64,000 bases of DNA from Streptomyces cinnamoneus (GCF_002939475.1 NZ_PKFQ01000001.1:3717001-3781000); one strand, 5' to 3'. Counted from the first letter of the stretch, positions 16,971-25,160 are shown. Numbers and translations are program-made. The notes: generated by a model not told the origin, from the sequence alone.

Positions 16971-17585
16971 TCACATACCGATGATCAGGCGGCTGGCCCG
17001 GCCGGGCGGACCGGTCTGTCGGGGAACGGTTGCGGACACCGCGGCGGCGCCGCCCTCGAACTCCCATGCCTCGTCCGGGTCCAGTGGCTCGTCGGTCGCC
17101 AACACGCCGTGCGTCGCCAACACGCCGTGCCGGGCCTCGTCCGCGGCGATGAGCGCGCTCGCGGTCAGTGGTGGGCCATCGAAGTCGGACGCGGCAGCCA
17201 TCAGCCGGGCCGCCGACTCCGCCCCGGTTTCGGGCGGGATGATCAGCAGGTCCCAGCGGCCGGTGCTGTAGGAGAGCAGCAGCAGCTTGTGGGGGTCGAT
17301 CTCCGGGGCGAACCAGCCGACCTTGACGATGTGCCCGTCCACGGGAATCTTGCGGGGGACGACCGGCCAGTGCTTCGGGTTGACGGCGATGCGGGTGATG
17401 CGGCCCCACAAGGGGTCCAACACGTCGGTCAGTGCGGGTAGTTCGCTCATCAGATCCCGGGAGCGGGGCCACCAGGCACCGTCCAGGAGCCCGCGTGAGG
17501 TGCCGTCGGTCTTCAGGGTGAGACGCGCGGCCGGGGCTGCGACGGGCTCGGTGTGCGGCAGAGGTGGAAGCAAGGTCGCCAACAT
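16971..17585 (-). CDS. DUF5994 family protein
   Basis: 204-aa soluble protein of DUF5994: LLDGAWWPRSRDLMSELPAL, LWGRITRIAVNPKHWP and STGRWDLLIIPPETG are the conserved blocks. A second, shorter paralogue lies at 19635-20033. An 18-bp exact tandem duplication (17095-17130) repeats HGVLAT in the C-terminal part. Start uncertain: ATG 17585 fits the family, but a GTG at 17693 in the same frame would add 36 residues. The family often sits beside stress regulators in Streptomyces; biochemical role unknown. Confidence 0.82.
   Translation of the reverse strand: MLATLLPPLPHTEPVAAPAARLTLKTDGTSRGLLDGAWWPRSRDLMSELPALTDVLDPLWGRITRIAVNPKHWPVVPRKIPVDGHIVKVGWFAPEIDPHKLLLLSYSTGRWDLLIIPPETGAESAARLMAAASDFDGPPLTASALIAADEARHGVLATHGVLATDEPLDPDEAWEFEGGAAAVSATVPRQTGPPGRASRLIIGM
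17095..17130. repeat. 18-bp exact tandem duplication inside DUF5994 gene
   Basis: GTCGCCAACACGCCGTGC occurs twice back to back. The duplication is in frame and doubles a six-residue segment of the DUF5994 protein, so it looks recent. Confidence 0.85.
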
Positions 17586-17733
17586 GATGCGGACCCGTCT
17601 CCGGGCCGCTTCTGCGGCGGCCCGGGTTTCATGGTTCGCCGAGAACGACCCGGCGTGGAAGCCGGTGTGCGAAATGCTCTCGGTACTGCCCACACTACTC
17701 CGCGCTCCGCCGCCGCGCGGAGTATGCGGCGGC

Positions 17734-18081
17734 CTAGATGTGGAGCAGTCGTTGAGTGATCTCCCGGTACTGCCTCAGCGCGTGTCGGAGTTCGTCGGAC
17801 TGTGTTCCGGGGCCCTGGTCCTGCCAGCCGGCGCGCAGGAGACGCCGCCGTTTTGCGAGGGCGTTCACGAGCTGGGCGGTGGCTTCGTCATAGGCGCTCT
17901 CGGCCTCTTCCAGCGCCTCGAGCGGGGCGTCGGCGAAGGTGTTGAGGGCGTGCCGGAGGCGCTGGATGATCTCGTCCTGTTCGTTCGACGGGAGCAGCGG
18001 CTCCGGGCCCGGGCCGCGGCGCCCGGCCGGATCCGGAGTTCGGCCCGCGGGCTGCTGGGCGCGCGTCTGGTCGTACATCAT
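17734..18081 (-). CDS. Hypothetical helical protein coupled to CsbD-like gene
   Basis: 115-aa soluble protein: a Pro/Gly-rich N-terminal third, then two long amphipathic helices (DEIIQRLRHALNTFADAPL, then EATAQLVNALAKRRRLLR) and a final helix ELRHALRQYREITQRLL. The ATG at 18081 overlaps the stop of the upstream CsbD-like gene (ATGA), which decides the start. No family recognised. Translational coupling suggests a shared stress role. Confidence 0.65.
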   Translation of the reverse strand: MMYDQTRAQQPAGRTPDPAGRRGPGPEPLLPSNEQDEIIQRLRHALNTFADAPLEALEEAESAYDEATAQLVNALAKRRRLLRAGWQDQGPGTQSDELRHALRQYREITQRLLHI

Positions 18082-18269
18082 CGGGGACCGCTTCCGTTCC
18101 GCCTGAAGGCTTCCTTGGCCTTCTCGACGGCCTGTTTCAGGCCTCCGGAGACCCGGTCGGCCCCGCCCCGGCGTTGCAGTCGCCTGTTGCGGGCGACCCG
18201 TCCGAGCTCTTCCGTGATCCTTCCCTGCATCGTCTGCGCCTGGTTCCTGATGGCCCGTGAAACGGTCAT
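18078..18269 (-). CDS. CsbD-like stress protein
   Basis: 63-aa protein matching the CsbD pattern of a short, Lys/Arg-rich helical protein: TMQGRITEELGRVARNRRLQ, then GGADRVSGGLKQAVEKAKEAF. CsbD proteins are general-stress (SigB-regulon) proteins in Gram-positives; molecular role unknown. ATG 18269 follows GCGAGG. The stop overlaps the next ATG by 4 bp. The 315-bp divergent spacer to the desaturase gene (18270-18584) should hold promoters for both, but I see no clear SigB-type consensus. Confidence 0.72.
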   Translation of the reverse strand: MTVSRAIRNQAQTMQGRITEELGRVARNRRLQRRGGADRVSGGLKQAVEKAKEAFRRNGSGPR

Positions 18270-18584
18270 GGCCGGCCTCGCTGTTGTCCGGTAGATGGGT
18301 TCCCGCGGGGGCTGGGCGAGGCGGGAAGGCGGAATGCTTCGCCGTGCGTTCCGGGGTGGCATGGCCCTGCACCGTGCTGCCAGTCAACGTCCGGCAACGG
18401 TCCGTGTCAACGCGGCGGCCACGCGATTCGGCCCGCCTCGTTACGGAGCGTGCGGGAGTACGGTGGAGAAGGCGAGGGCTCTTCGAATGCCGGTGTCCGA
18501 ACCGGCCCCGTTCTCGCGACTCCCCTCACATGGGCAGCCCGTGACCCCGGCCGCGCCATCCGCATCCAGGCCGAGGAGCAACGT

Positions 18585-19586
18585 ATGCCACTCAGTCCGA
18601 CCAGGTCCACGACGGTCACACCGTCGGCCCCCGTCCTGCCGCCTCAGGGCTACGACGGGACGTCCCCCTTCCCACAGGACGGCCCGGCGCCCGCGCGCGA
18701 CGGCGGTGAGCGGCTGTACGTCACGGTGACGGCGGTGATCGTCGTCCTGCCGTTCGTGGCGATCGGCCTGGCCGGCTGGCTGCTGTGGGGGAGTCTCATC
18801 CATCCCGCCGACATCGTGCTCGCCCTCGTCCTCTACGCGATCACGGGCCTCGGCGTCACGGTCGGCTTCCACCGTGGCCTCACCCACGTCGGCTACCGGG
18901 CCGTCCGCCCCGTGCGGATCGCGCTCGCGGTCGCCGGTTCGATGAGTTTCCAGGGTGACGTCATCGGATGGGTAGCCATCCACCGCCGCCATCACGCCTT
19001 CACCGACCGGCCGGGTGATCCGCACTCCCCGTACCGCTACGGCACGCATCTGCGCGGCCAGTTGCGCGGTCTGCTGCACGCGCACGTCGGCTGGCTGTTC
19101 CGCAACGACCATACGCCGCCGGAGCGTTACGCCCCCGATCTCCTGGCCGACCGCGACATCCGCGCCGTCGCCCGCGCCTTCCCGGCGTTGTGCGTCCTCA
19201 CCCTCGCCCTGCCGTTCGCGGTGGGCTGGGTCATCGGCGGTACGTGGCTGTACGGCGTAACCGCCTTGCTGTGGGCGGGACTTGTGCGTATCGCGCTGCT
19301 TCACCACGTCACCTGGAGCGTGAACTCCCTCTGTCACATGGTCGGTGAGCGCCCGTTCCGCACCCGGCGTCACGACCGGGCAACCAACCTGTGGCCCCTC
19401 GCCCTGCTGTCGTTCGGCGAGAGCTGGCACAACCTCCACCACGCCGACCCCACCAGCGCCCGCCACGGCGTCGACCGCGGCCAGCTCGACCCCTCCGCCG
19501 CCGTCATCCGCCTCCTGGAACGCCTCGGCTGGGTGCACGACGTGCGCTGGCCCACTCCGGACCGCGTGGCCGCCCGCCGCGCCTGA
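18585..19586 (+). CDS. Membrane acyl-CoA/fatty acid desaturase
   Basis: 333-aa integral membrane di-iron desaturase. The three histidine boxes are intact: HRGLTH, HRRHHAF and HNLHH; hydrophobic pairs precede and follow them (VTAVIVVLPFVAIGLAGWLL; ALCVLTLALPFAVGW). It introduces a double bond into fatty acyl chains, typically delta-9, changing membrane fluidity. ATG 18585 is preceded by GAGGAG; upstream codons are not needed. It sits divergent to the CsbD-like gene inside the proposed island, consistent with cold or envelope-stress cargo. Confidence 0.93.
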   Translation: MPLSPTRSTTVTPSAPVLPPQGYDGTSPFPQDGPAPARDGGERLYVTVTAVIVVLPFVAIGLAGWLLWGSLIHPADIVLALVLYAITGLGVTVGFHRGLTHVGYRAVRPVRIALAVAGSMSFQGDVIGWVAIHRRHHAFTDRPGDPHSPYRYGTHLRGQLRGLLHAHVGWLFRNDHTPPERYAPDLLADRDIRAVARAFPALCVLTLALPFAVGWVIGGTWLYGVTALLWAGLVRIALLHHVTWSVNSLCHMVGERPFRTRRHDRATNLWPLALLSFGESWHNLHHADPTSARHGVDRGQLDPSAAVIRLLERLGWVHDVRWPTPDRVAARRA

Positions 19587-19634
19587 CACCGGTCACTCAC
19601 CTCCTCCGCCGCACGGCAGTCGACAGGAGCTTTC

Positions 19635-20033
19635 ATGACCACCGCGCTGCAACCCCCTCCTCCGTCCCGACCTCTTCTCCGCCTGCGCCTGGCTCCCCAC
19701 GCGGGCATGCCCCGGCCCATCGACGGAGCGTGGTGGCCCCGTTCGCACGACCTGCTCGCCGAACTCCCCTGGCTGCTCGCCGGGTTGCCGCGCGCGTGGG
19801 GCCACATCACCAGCGTCACCGTCAACGGAACGACGTGGTCCGCGGTGCCCGGCCGGACGCTCGTCTTCAACCAGGTCGTACGCCTGCGCAGGACCGTGGC
19901 GGCATCCGCCCCGCACACCATCATCCTGCTCGCCCCCGGCCGGGGGCGCTGGGACCTGCTGGTCGTGCCTCCGGATACGACCGAGGAGGCCGCGGAACCG
20001 CTCATGGCGGCCGCGGCAAGTGGTCGCGCCTGA
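19635..20033 (+). CDS. DUF5994 family protein (second copy)
   Basis: 132-aa DUF5994 protein: IDGAWWPRSHDLLAELPWLL, AWGHITSVTVNGTTW and RGRWDLLVVPPDTTEEAAE. Shorter than the copy at 16971-17585, lacking its C-terminal 60-70 residues. ATG with CAGGAG (19623-19628) and 48 bp after the desaturase stop, so probably in the same operon. Role unknown. Confidence 0.82.
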   Translation: MTTALQPPPPSRPLLRLRLAPHAGMPRPIDGAWWPRSHDLLAELPWLLAGLPRAWGHITSVTVNGTTWSAVPGRTLVFNQVVRLRRTVAASAPHTIILLAPGRGRWDLLVVPPDTTEEAAEPLMAAAASGRA

Positions 20034-20150
20034 TCCGGCCCGCCACGGACTGCCCGGCGAATCATCAGGCACCGACGGCCAGAGCGGCGACGACGACCGT
20101 CACACCCCCACCTCCAGTCGGCCGGGCGGGCTGCTGGTGGCCTCGTACGA

Positions 20151-20222
20151 GGAGGCCCGGGGCGGTGAAGGAGGAGACTCGGCTGAGGGTGGAGGCGGCT
20201 ATCGCAGAGCTGGGCTACGTGC
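20151..20222 (+). pseudogene. Fragment resembling LacI-family regulator DNA-binding end
   Basis: In one frame the sequence reads GAVKEETRLRVEAAIAELGY, which is the hinge-proximal end of a LacI-type HTH domain (usual pattern: V..ET..RV..AI.ELGY). Nothing else of a LacI protein is present on either side. It reads straight on into the integrase fragment frame, so it is probably debris joined by deletion. Confidence 0.5.
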
Positions 20223-20249
20223 GGGGCAGAGGCGTGCCGGGGCAGCACG

Positions 20250-20701
20250 CGGCTCACTGGCGTAGATCGGGATTCGCCACCTGGCTGTTCCAGCCGGCTG
20301 CCACCGGGTGGTACCCGAAGAAGGCCCCACAGGTGGCGCGCCCGGTGCCGCTGCTGACTGATCCATGGCCGGGGGTGCCGGCACGGGGGAGGAACGCCGC
20401 CAGCCGTGCTGAGATGTGCTGGGTGCCGATTGCACAGGGGTTGACTCCGCACGGGCTCCGGCACACCAACAAGAAGATCATGCGGGATCTCCGGACGCCG
20501 CCCAAGCTGATGGACGAGCGTCTGGGCCACCTGGACGGTTCGGTTCAGGCTCGGTACGACCACATCACCCCGGGGATGCGCCGGAGACTGATGGAGGGGC
20601 TGACCGAGGTTTGGGAAGCAGCGCTGGCTACACGACGCGCGATGTGCCCTACATCACCTGTGCGCGTCCTGGATGAGCTGCTGCGGGCACCCCAGGGGTG
20701 A
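20250..20701 (+). pseudogene. C-terminal fragment of tyrosine recombinase/integrase
   Basis: About 150 residues matching the end of an actinobacterial tyrosine integrase: GLTPHGLRHTNKKIMRDL (box with His-x-x-Arg), ERLGHLDGSVQARYDHITPG (second His and the nucleophile Tyr) and an ordinary C-terminus. The first catalytic Arg, the N-terminal DNA-binding domains and a start codon with RBS are missing, so it is not functional. It points toward the tRNA-Pro 3' end 128 bp away, the usual position of int next to its attachment site. Confidence 0.75.
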
Positions 20702-20774
20702 CCTATGGGATTCCGCTTTCCTTGATCCACTCCCCGCTCACTCCCCGCGGGACTCCCAGGCACTCCAAAAACGA

Positions 20775-20813
20775 CTCAGGGCCGGTCTCCTTGATAAGGA
20801 GACCGGCCCTGAG
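20775..20813 (-). terminator. Strong terminator of tRNA-Pro
   Basis: An 18-bp perfect stem (CTCAGGGCCGGTCTCCTT and complement) with a 3-nt loop GAT. On the minus strand it is followed by TCGTTTTTGG, so it terminates the tRNA transcript about 16 nt past the mature 3' end. It would also serve as a hairpin for the opposite strand. Confidence 0.88.
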
Positions 20814-20828
20814 CTGCTGTTACGCCAG

Positions 20829-20902
20829 TCGGGGTGGCGGGATTTGAACCCACGACCTCTTCGTCCCGAACGAAGCGCGCTGCCAAGCTGCGCTACACCC
20901 CG
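20829..20902 (-). tRNA. tRNA-Pro (anticodon CGG)
   Basis: Complete cloverleaf on the minus strand: acceptor CGGGGTG/CACCCCG, D-arm, anticodon stem CTTCG/CGAAG with loop TTCGGGA (anticodon CGG, reading CCG), T-arm GTGGG TTCAAAT CCCGC and discriminator A. No CCA is encoded. The 3' end (20829-20843) is part of the 17-bp sequence repeated at 13281, making this the likely integration site. I recall that the S. ambofaciens element pSAM2 integrates in a tRNA-Pro gene. Confidence 0.96.
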
Positions 20903-21009
20903 GTGCAACGAGAACTACTTTAGCGGACCGGAGCGCGGAGGCGAAATCCGGTTTCCCCGGGGAGGCGCAGGTGAGGGGGTGGAAGGCCCTCACCCGCGCC
21001 GGTGGGGGC

Positions 21010-21936
21010 TCAGTCGCGGGCGACGAGCGTGAGCAGCGTGGCTTCCGGGGGGCAGGCGAAGCGGACCGGGGTGTAGCGGTTCGTTCCGCAGCCGGCCGAG
21101 ACGTGCAGGTACGACTGGTGGCCGCCCGCGCGGTGGGTGGACAGGCCCTTCACCCGGCGGGTGTCGATGTCGCAGTTGGTGACCAGGGCCCCGTAGAAGG
21201 GGATGCACAGCTGGCCGCCGTGGGTGTGGCCGGCGAGGATCAGCGGGTAGCGGTCGGCCGTGAAGGCGTCCAGGACCCGCAGGTAGGGGGCGTGGACGAC
21301 GGCGAGCGAGAAGTCGGCCGCCTCCTCGGGGCCCCCGGAGACGTGCTCGTACCGGTCCCGCTTGATGTGCGGGTCGTCGAGGCCCGTCAGGGCGATCTCC
21401 AGCCCGTCGATCTTGAGGGAGCCGCGGGTGTTGGTCAGGTTGACCCAGCCCGCCGCGTCGAAGCCGTCGCGCAGCTCCTCCCAGGGGTTGTGGATCACGC
21501 CGACGGCCGGGGCGTTGCCGTTCAGGCCGTGCCGGCCGGTGGCCTTCTCGAGCAGGTAGCGGGCGGGGTTGCGCAGCTTGGGGCCGTAGTAGTCGTTCGA
21601 GCCGAAGACGTACGCGCCGGGGAAGTCCATCAGCGGGCCGAGCGCGTCCAGGGTCTCGGGCACGCCCTCCGGGTCGGACAGGTTGTCGCCGGTGTTGATC
21701 ACGAAGTCGGGGCGCAGGCCCGCCAGGGACTGGAGCCAGCGCTGCTTCTTGCGCTGTCCGCCGACCATGTGGATGTCGGAGACCTGGAGGATCCGCAGCG
21801 GCCGCATGCCGGCGGGCAGCACGGGCACGGTGACCCGGCGCAGCCGGAAGGAGCGGACTTCGTAGCCGGCGGCATAGGCGAGGCCTGCCGCGCCGACCGC
21901 CGTGATTCCCAGGGGTACTCCGTATCGCGCACGCAT
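21010..21936 (-). CDS. Membrane-anchored metallophosphoesterase (calcineurin-like)
   Basis: 308-aa protein with an N-terminal membrane helix (about 7-25, GITAVGAAGLAYAAGY) and a calcineurin-like phosphoesterase domain. The metal-binding motifs are intact: QVSDIHMVGG (Asp/His), NTGDNLSD, FGSNDYYG (Asn/Asp) and AGHTHGGQLCIPF. The family hydrolyses phosphomonoesters or diesters outside or at the membrane; the substrate is unknown. ATG 21936 (MRARYG) or 21945 (MGTMRA) are both possible; neither has a strong SD. Confidence 0.92.
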   Translation of the reverse strand: MRARYGVPLGITAVGAAGLAYAAGYEVRSFRLRRVTVPVLPAGMRPLRILQVSDIHMVGGQRKKQRWLQSLAGLRPDFVINTGDNLSDPEGVPETLDALGPLMDFPGAYVFGSNDYYGPKLRNPARYLLEKATGRHGLNGNAPAVGVIHNPWEELRDGFDAAGWVNLTNTRGSLKIDGLEIALTGLDDPHIKRDRYEHVSGGPEEAADFSLAVVHAPYLRVLDAFTADRYPLILAGHTHGGQLCIPFYGALVTNCDIDTRRVKGLSTHRAGGHQSYLHVSAGCGTNRYTPVRFACPPEATLLTLVARD

Positions 21937-22089
21937 GGTGCCCATCGTCGCAGACGGTGCGGGGTGCTGGTTCACCGGCCGGTGGGGGCAAGGGAGTTGC
22001 CCCCACCGGGGTGGCGGGAAGCCGCGCCGGGCGGGGCGGCCGGCGGTTAATGCGGGGCGCGCGCCGGGGCGGGATGCGAAGATTGCGGC

Positions 22090-22554
22090 ATGACCACGCT
22101 CAAGTCCAGGCTTCAGGACGACCTCACGGCCGCCATCAAGGCGAAAGACGAGCTGCGCTCCGCCACGCTGCGCCTCACGCTCTCCGCGATCAGCTACGAG
22201 GAGACCGCGGGCAAGTCTCCGCGCGTGCTGTCCGACGACGAGGTGCTGAAGGTCATCACCCGCGAGGCGAAGAAGCGCCGCGAGGCCGCCGAGGCGTTCG
22301 ACAAGGGCGGCCGGGCCGAGTCGGCCCAGCGGGAGCGCGCCGAGGGCGACCTGCTCGCCGAGTACCTGCCGAAGCAGCTGTCGGACGAGGAGCTGGCCGC
22401 GATCGTCGCGGACGCGGTGGCCGAGGCCAAGGCCGGCGGCGCCGAGGGCCAGCGGGCCATGGGTGCCGTCATGAAGATCGTGAACCCGAAGGTCGCCGGC
22501 CGCGCCGAGGGCGGCCGCGTCGCCGCCGAGGTCAAGCGCCGGCTGGCCGGCTGA
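22090..22554 (+). CDS. GatB/YqeY domain protein
   Basis: 154-aa YqeY-type protein: LKSRLQDDLTAAIKAKDELR, TLSAISYEETAGKSPRVLSD, REAKKRREAAEAFDKGGR and LAEYLPKQLSDEEL are the family blocks; the C-terminal half resembles the tRNA-binding tail domain of GatB. Length is normal. The precise role is unproven. It is divergent from the phosphoesterase and convergent with the PBP gene, separated from the latter by a strong palindromic terminator. Confidence 0.94.
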   Translation: MTTLKSRLQDDLTAAIKAKDELRSATLRLTLSAISYEETAGKSPRVLSDDEVLKVITREAKKRREAAEAFDKGGRAESAQRERAEGDLLAEYLPKQLSDEELAAIVADAVAEAKAGGAEGQRAMGAVMKIVNPKVAGRAEGGRVAAEVKRRLAG

Positions 22555-22636
22555 CCGCCTCCGTACGGACGACCGGCTGACCGGCCCCCGTACGGACCGG
22601 CTGACCGCCCCCGTACGGACTCCACGGGACACCAGA

Positions 22637-22684
22637 AGAAGAGGGGCGCCCGGACCGTGATCACGGTCCGGGCGCCCCTCTTCT
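22637..22684. terminator. Perfect 48-bp palindrome, bidirectional terminator
   Basis: AGAAGAGGGGCGCCCGG... with exact dyad symmetry centred at 22660/22661 (GTGATCAC). It lies between the convergent yqeY and PBP genes and ends in TTCTCTT on one side, so it can stop both transcripts. Just before it (22541-22620) are three loose copies of a CCGTACGGAC/CGGCTGACCG motif. Confidence 0.85.
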
Positions 22685-22705
22685 CTTCCGCAGGCGGAAG
22701 GTTTG

Positions 22706-24979
22706 TCACCGCTCGTCGGGGCCGCCGATGATCCCCGGGAGGATGCCGTTCGGCTGCGCCGGGTCGGGCTGGTCGCCGTCGGTGGCGCTGCGCGGCTTGT
22801 TGGTGGCGGGCTTGCCCGGCTTGCCGGACCCCGGCTTGTTCGCGCCGGGCTTGTTGCCGGGCTTGGCGGGGCGGTTCGGGGTGCGCTTGTCGCCCTTGTC
22901 GCCGCCCGCGTCCCGCTCGGAGTCGGAGACCTTCACCGTGCCGAACGTGGGGGCGTCCTTGCCGTCCAGCGCGCCCGCCATGGCGTCGCGCCAGATGGGG
23001 CCGGGGGTGTCCGCGCCGTAGACCTTGTCGTGGTAGACGCCGCCGATGGTGATGTTCTCCATCTCCACCTTCTTGCTGCCCGGGCCGCCGACCCAGACGG
23101 CACCCGCCATGTTGGGGGTGTAGCCGACGAACCAGGCGGCCTTGCGCTCGTCGGTCGTGCCGGTCTTGCCCGCGCTGTCACGGCCGGAGAGCCCGGCCTC
23201 CTTGCCGGTGCCGTCCTCGATCACGCCCTGGAGGAGGGTGTTGACGGTGTCGGCGGTCTGCTCGGACATCGCCCGCGAGCACTTCGTCTTCGGCACCCGC
23301 AGCGCCTTGCCGTCGGGGCCGGTGGCCGACTCGACGATCACCGGGGTGCAGTAGGTGCCGCGGTTGGCGAAGGCCGCGTAGGCGGAGGCCATGGTGAGCG
23401 GGGACATGCCCGAGGTGCCGAGGGCGATCGACGGCACCTGCTGGAGCTTGCTGCCGTCGGCGGGCTTCACGCCCAGCTTGTCCGCCATCTTGGTCACCGG
23501 GCAGATGCCGATGTCCTCGATCATCTGGATGAAGTAGGTGTTGACCGACTTCGCGGTCGCCTCCTTCATCCCGTACGGGCCGCGCTCGCTGCGGTTCTCA
23601 TTGTTGACGGTCTCGCCGCCGCCGTTCTTCCAGGGCTTGCCGCACGTCTCCACCTCGCTCGGGTAGGGCATCGAGTACGGCGAGGAGTACGTCTTGTTGG
23701 GGGAGGTGCCCTCCTCCAGGGCCGCCGCGGCGAGGATCGGCTTGAACGTCGAGCCGACCTGGAAGCCGTAGTTGGATCCGCCCATGGCGTGGTCGGCGGA
23801 CAGGTTGATCTGCGTCTGGTTCTCACCGAAGCCGTACGGGCGGGACTGGCCCATGCCGAGCACCTTGCCGGTGCCGGGCTCGACGATCGAGACGGCCGTG
23901 GCGACCGGGTCGCTCTGGTAGACGTGATCGGTGATCGACTTCTGGACGGACTTCTGGGTCTGCGGGTCGAGGGTGGTGCGGATGGTCATGCCGCCCTCGT
24001 TCCACCGCTTGGCCCGGGCCTCCTTCGTCTTGCCGAAGACCGGGTCCTGGAGGAAGGTCTCGCGGACGTAGTCGCAGAAGAAGCCGGCCCCGTCGACGGC
24101 GGTGATGCAGCCGCTCTTGGGCCTGCTGACCTTGAGGCTCAGCGGCTTGGCCTGCTCGGCGGCCGCCTCGGCGGGGGTGACGTTCTTCAGCTCGGCCATG
24201 CGCTGGAGGACGGTGTTGCGGCGCTTGGTGGCCTCCTTGGGGGCCATGACCGGGTCGTAGCGGCTGGGGGACTGGACGATGCCGGCCAGCAGCGCGGACT
24301 CGCCGAGGGTGAGGTCCTTGGCGTGCTTGCTGAAGTAGCGCTGGGAGGCTGCCTCGACCCCGTAGGCCTGCTGCCCGAAGAAGGTGATGTTCAGGTAGTT
24401 GTTGAGGATGCGGTCCTTGCCGAGTTCCTTCTCGACCTGGATGGCGTACTTCAGCTCCTTGACCTTGCGGCCGAGGGTCTGCTGCGTGGCCACGGCGACC
24501 TTGTCGGGGTCGTCGCCGGCCTCCTCGATGAAGACGTTCTTGACGTACTGCTGGGTGAGGGTGGAGGCACCCTCGGAGACGCCGCCGGACTGGGCGTTCT
24601 TGTTGAGCGCGCGGAGGACGCCCTTGAGGTCGACCGCGCCGTGCTCGTAATAGCGCGAGTCCTCGATCGCGACGATCGCCTTCTGCATATAGGGCGAGAT
24701 CTCGTTCAGCGGCACCACCGTGCGGTCCCGGGAGTAGACCTTCGCGATCTCTCCGCCCTGGGCGTCGAGGATGGTGGTGCGCTGGCTGAGCGGTGGGGTC
24801 TTGAGGTTTGCGGGGATCTCGTCGAACCCCTCGACCGATCCCTTGGCGGCCAGGCCGAAAGCTCCGATGCCCGGCAGGGCCAGCCCCGCCAGCACGACTC
24901 CGGAGAGCACGCTGACGCCGAGGAACTTCGCGGCCTGCCTGGTCACTGTCGGACCCCCGCCCGAGCGCTTCATAGCCAT
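22706..24979 (-). CDS. Class A penicillin-binding protein (transglycosylase/transpeptidase)
   Basis: 757-aa bifunctional peptidoglycan synthase. N-terminal signal anchor (about 18-45), GT51 glycosyltransferase (about 75-260: AIEDSRYYEHGAVDLKG with the catalytic Glu, GASTLTQQYVKN) and a transpeptidase (about 370-660) with the active-site GSTFKP motif (SxxK), KSVNTY (SxN) and AGKTGTTDE (KTG). The C-terminal 90 residues are a Lys/Pro/Gly-rich disordered tail. It polymerises and cross-links glycan outside the membrane. ATG 24979 or 24973. Located divergent to wblA, as I recall for S. coelicolor. Confidence 0.96.
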   Translation of the reverse strand: MAMKRSGGGPTVTRQAAKFLGVSVLSGVVLAGLALPGIGAFGLAAKGSVEGFDEIPANLKTPPLSQRTTILDAQGGEIAKVYSRDRTVVPLNEISPYMQKAIVAIEDSRYYEHGAVDLKGVLRALNKNAQSGGVSEGASTLTQQYVKNVFIEEAGDDPDKVAVATQQTLGRKVKELKYAIQVEKELGKDRILNNYLNITFFGQQAYGVEAASQRYFSKHAKDLTLGESALLAGIVQSPSRYDPVMAPKEATKRRNTVLQRMAELKNVTPAEAAAEQAKPLSLKVSRPKSGCITAVDGAGFFCDYVRETFLQDPVFGKTKEARAKRWNEGGMTIRTTLDPQTQKSVQKSITDHVYQSDPVATAVSIVEPGTGKVLGMGQSRPYGFGENQTQINLSADHAMGGSNYGFQVGSTFKPILAAAALEEGTSPNKTYSSPYSMPYPSEVETCGKPWKNGGGETVNNENRSERGPYGMKEATAKSVNTYFIQMIEDIGICPVTKMADKLGVKPADGSKLQQVPSIALGTSGMSPLTMASAYAAFANRGTYCTPVIVESATGPDGKALRVPKTKCSRAMSEQTADTVNTLLQGVIEDGTGKEAGLSGRDSAGKTGTTDERKAAWFVGYTPNMAGAVWVGGPGSKKVEMENITIGGVYHDKVYGADTPGPIWRDAMAGALDGKDAPTFGTVKVSDSERDAGGDKGDKRTPNRPAKPGNKPGANKPGSGKPGKPATNKPRSATDGDQPDPAQPNGILPGIIGGPDER

Positions 24980-25080
24980 GGGGCGAAGCCTACGTTCTCA
25001 TTCGGCGGACAGACGCAGGTGTGTTCGCCTACGCTGTTTCACGCCAGTCACTGCGATGCGGTTCAGCATCACCACTGCTC

Positions 25081-25160
25081 TCACTCTTGTGAGTGATGAG
25101 ATGTGCCCGTATTGCCACCTGTGTCACCGGCTGCCCTTCACGAGGTGGGTGAATCACCCA
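25081..25160. promoter_or_regulatory. Two inverted repeats in wblA upstream region
   Basis: The 385-bp spacer between the PBP gene and wblA holds TCACTC-N4-GAGTGA (25081-25096) and TGGGTG-AAT-CACCCA (25146-25160). Both are built on TCAC/GTGA half-sites, 64-65 bp apart centre to centre. In developmental genes such sites are candidate regulator-binding palindromes; which protein binds is unknown. Confidence 0.45.

Noticed and set aside
22703..25096. A 797-codon open frame on the + strand across the PBP gene.
   Set aside because: It is antisense to a complete class A PBP with all catalytic motifs; long antisense frames are expected at this GC content.
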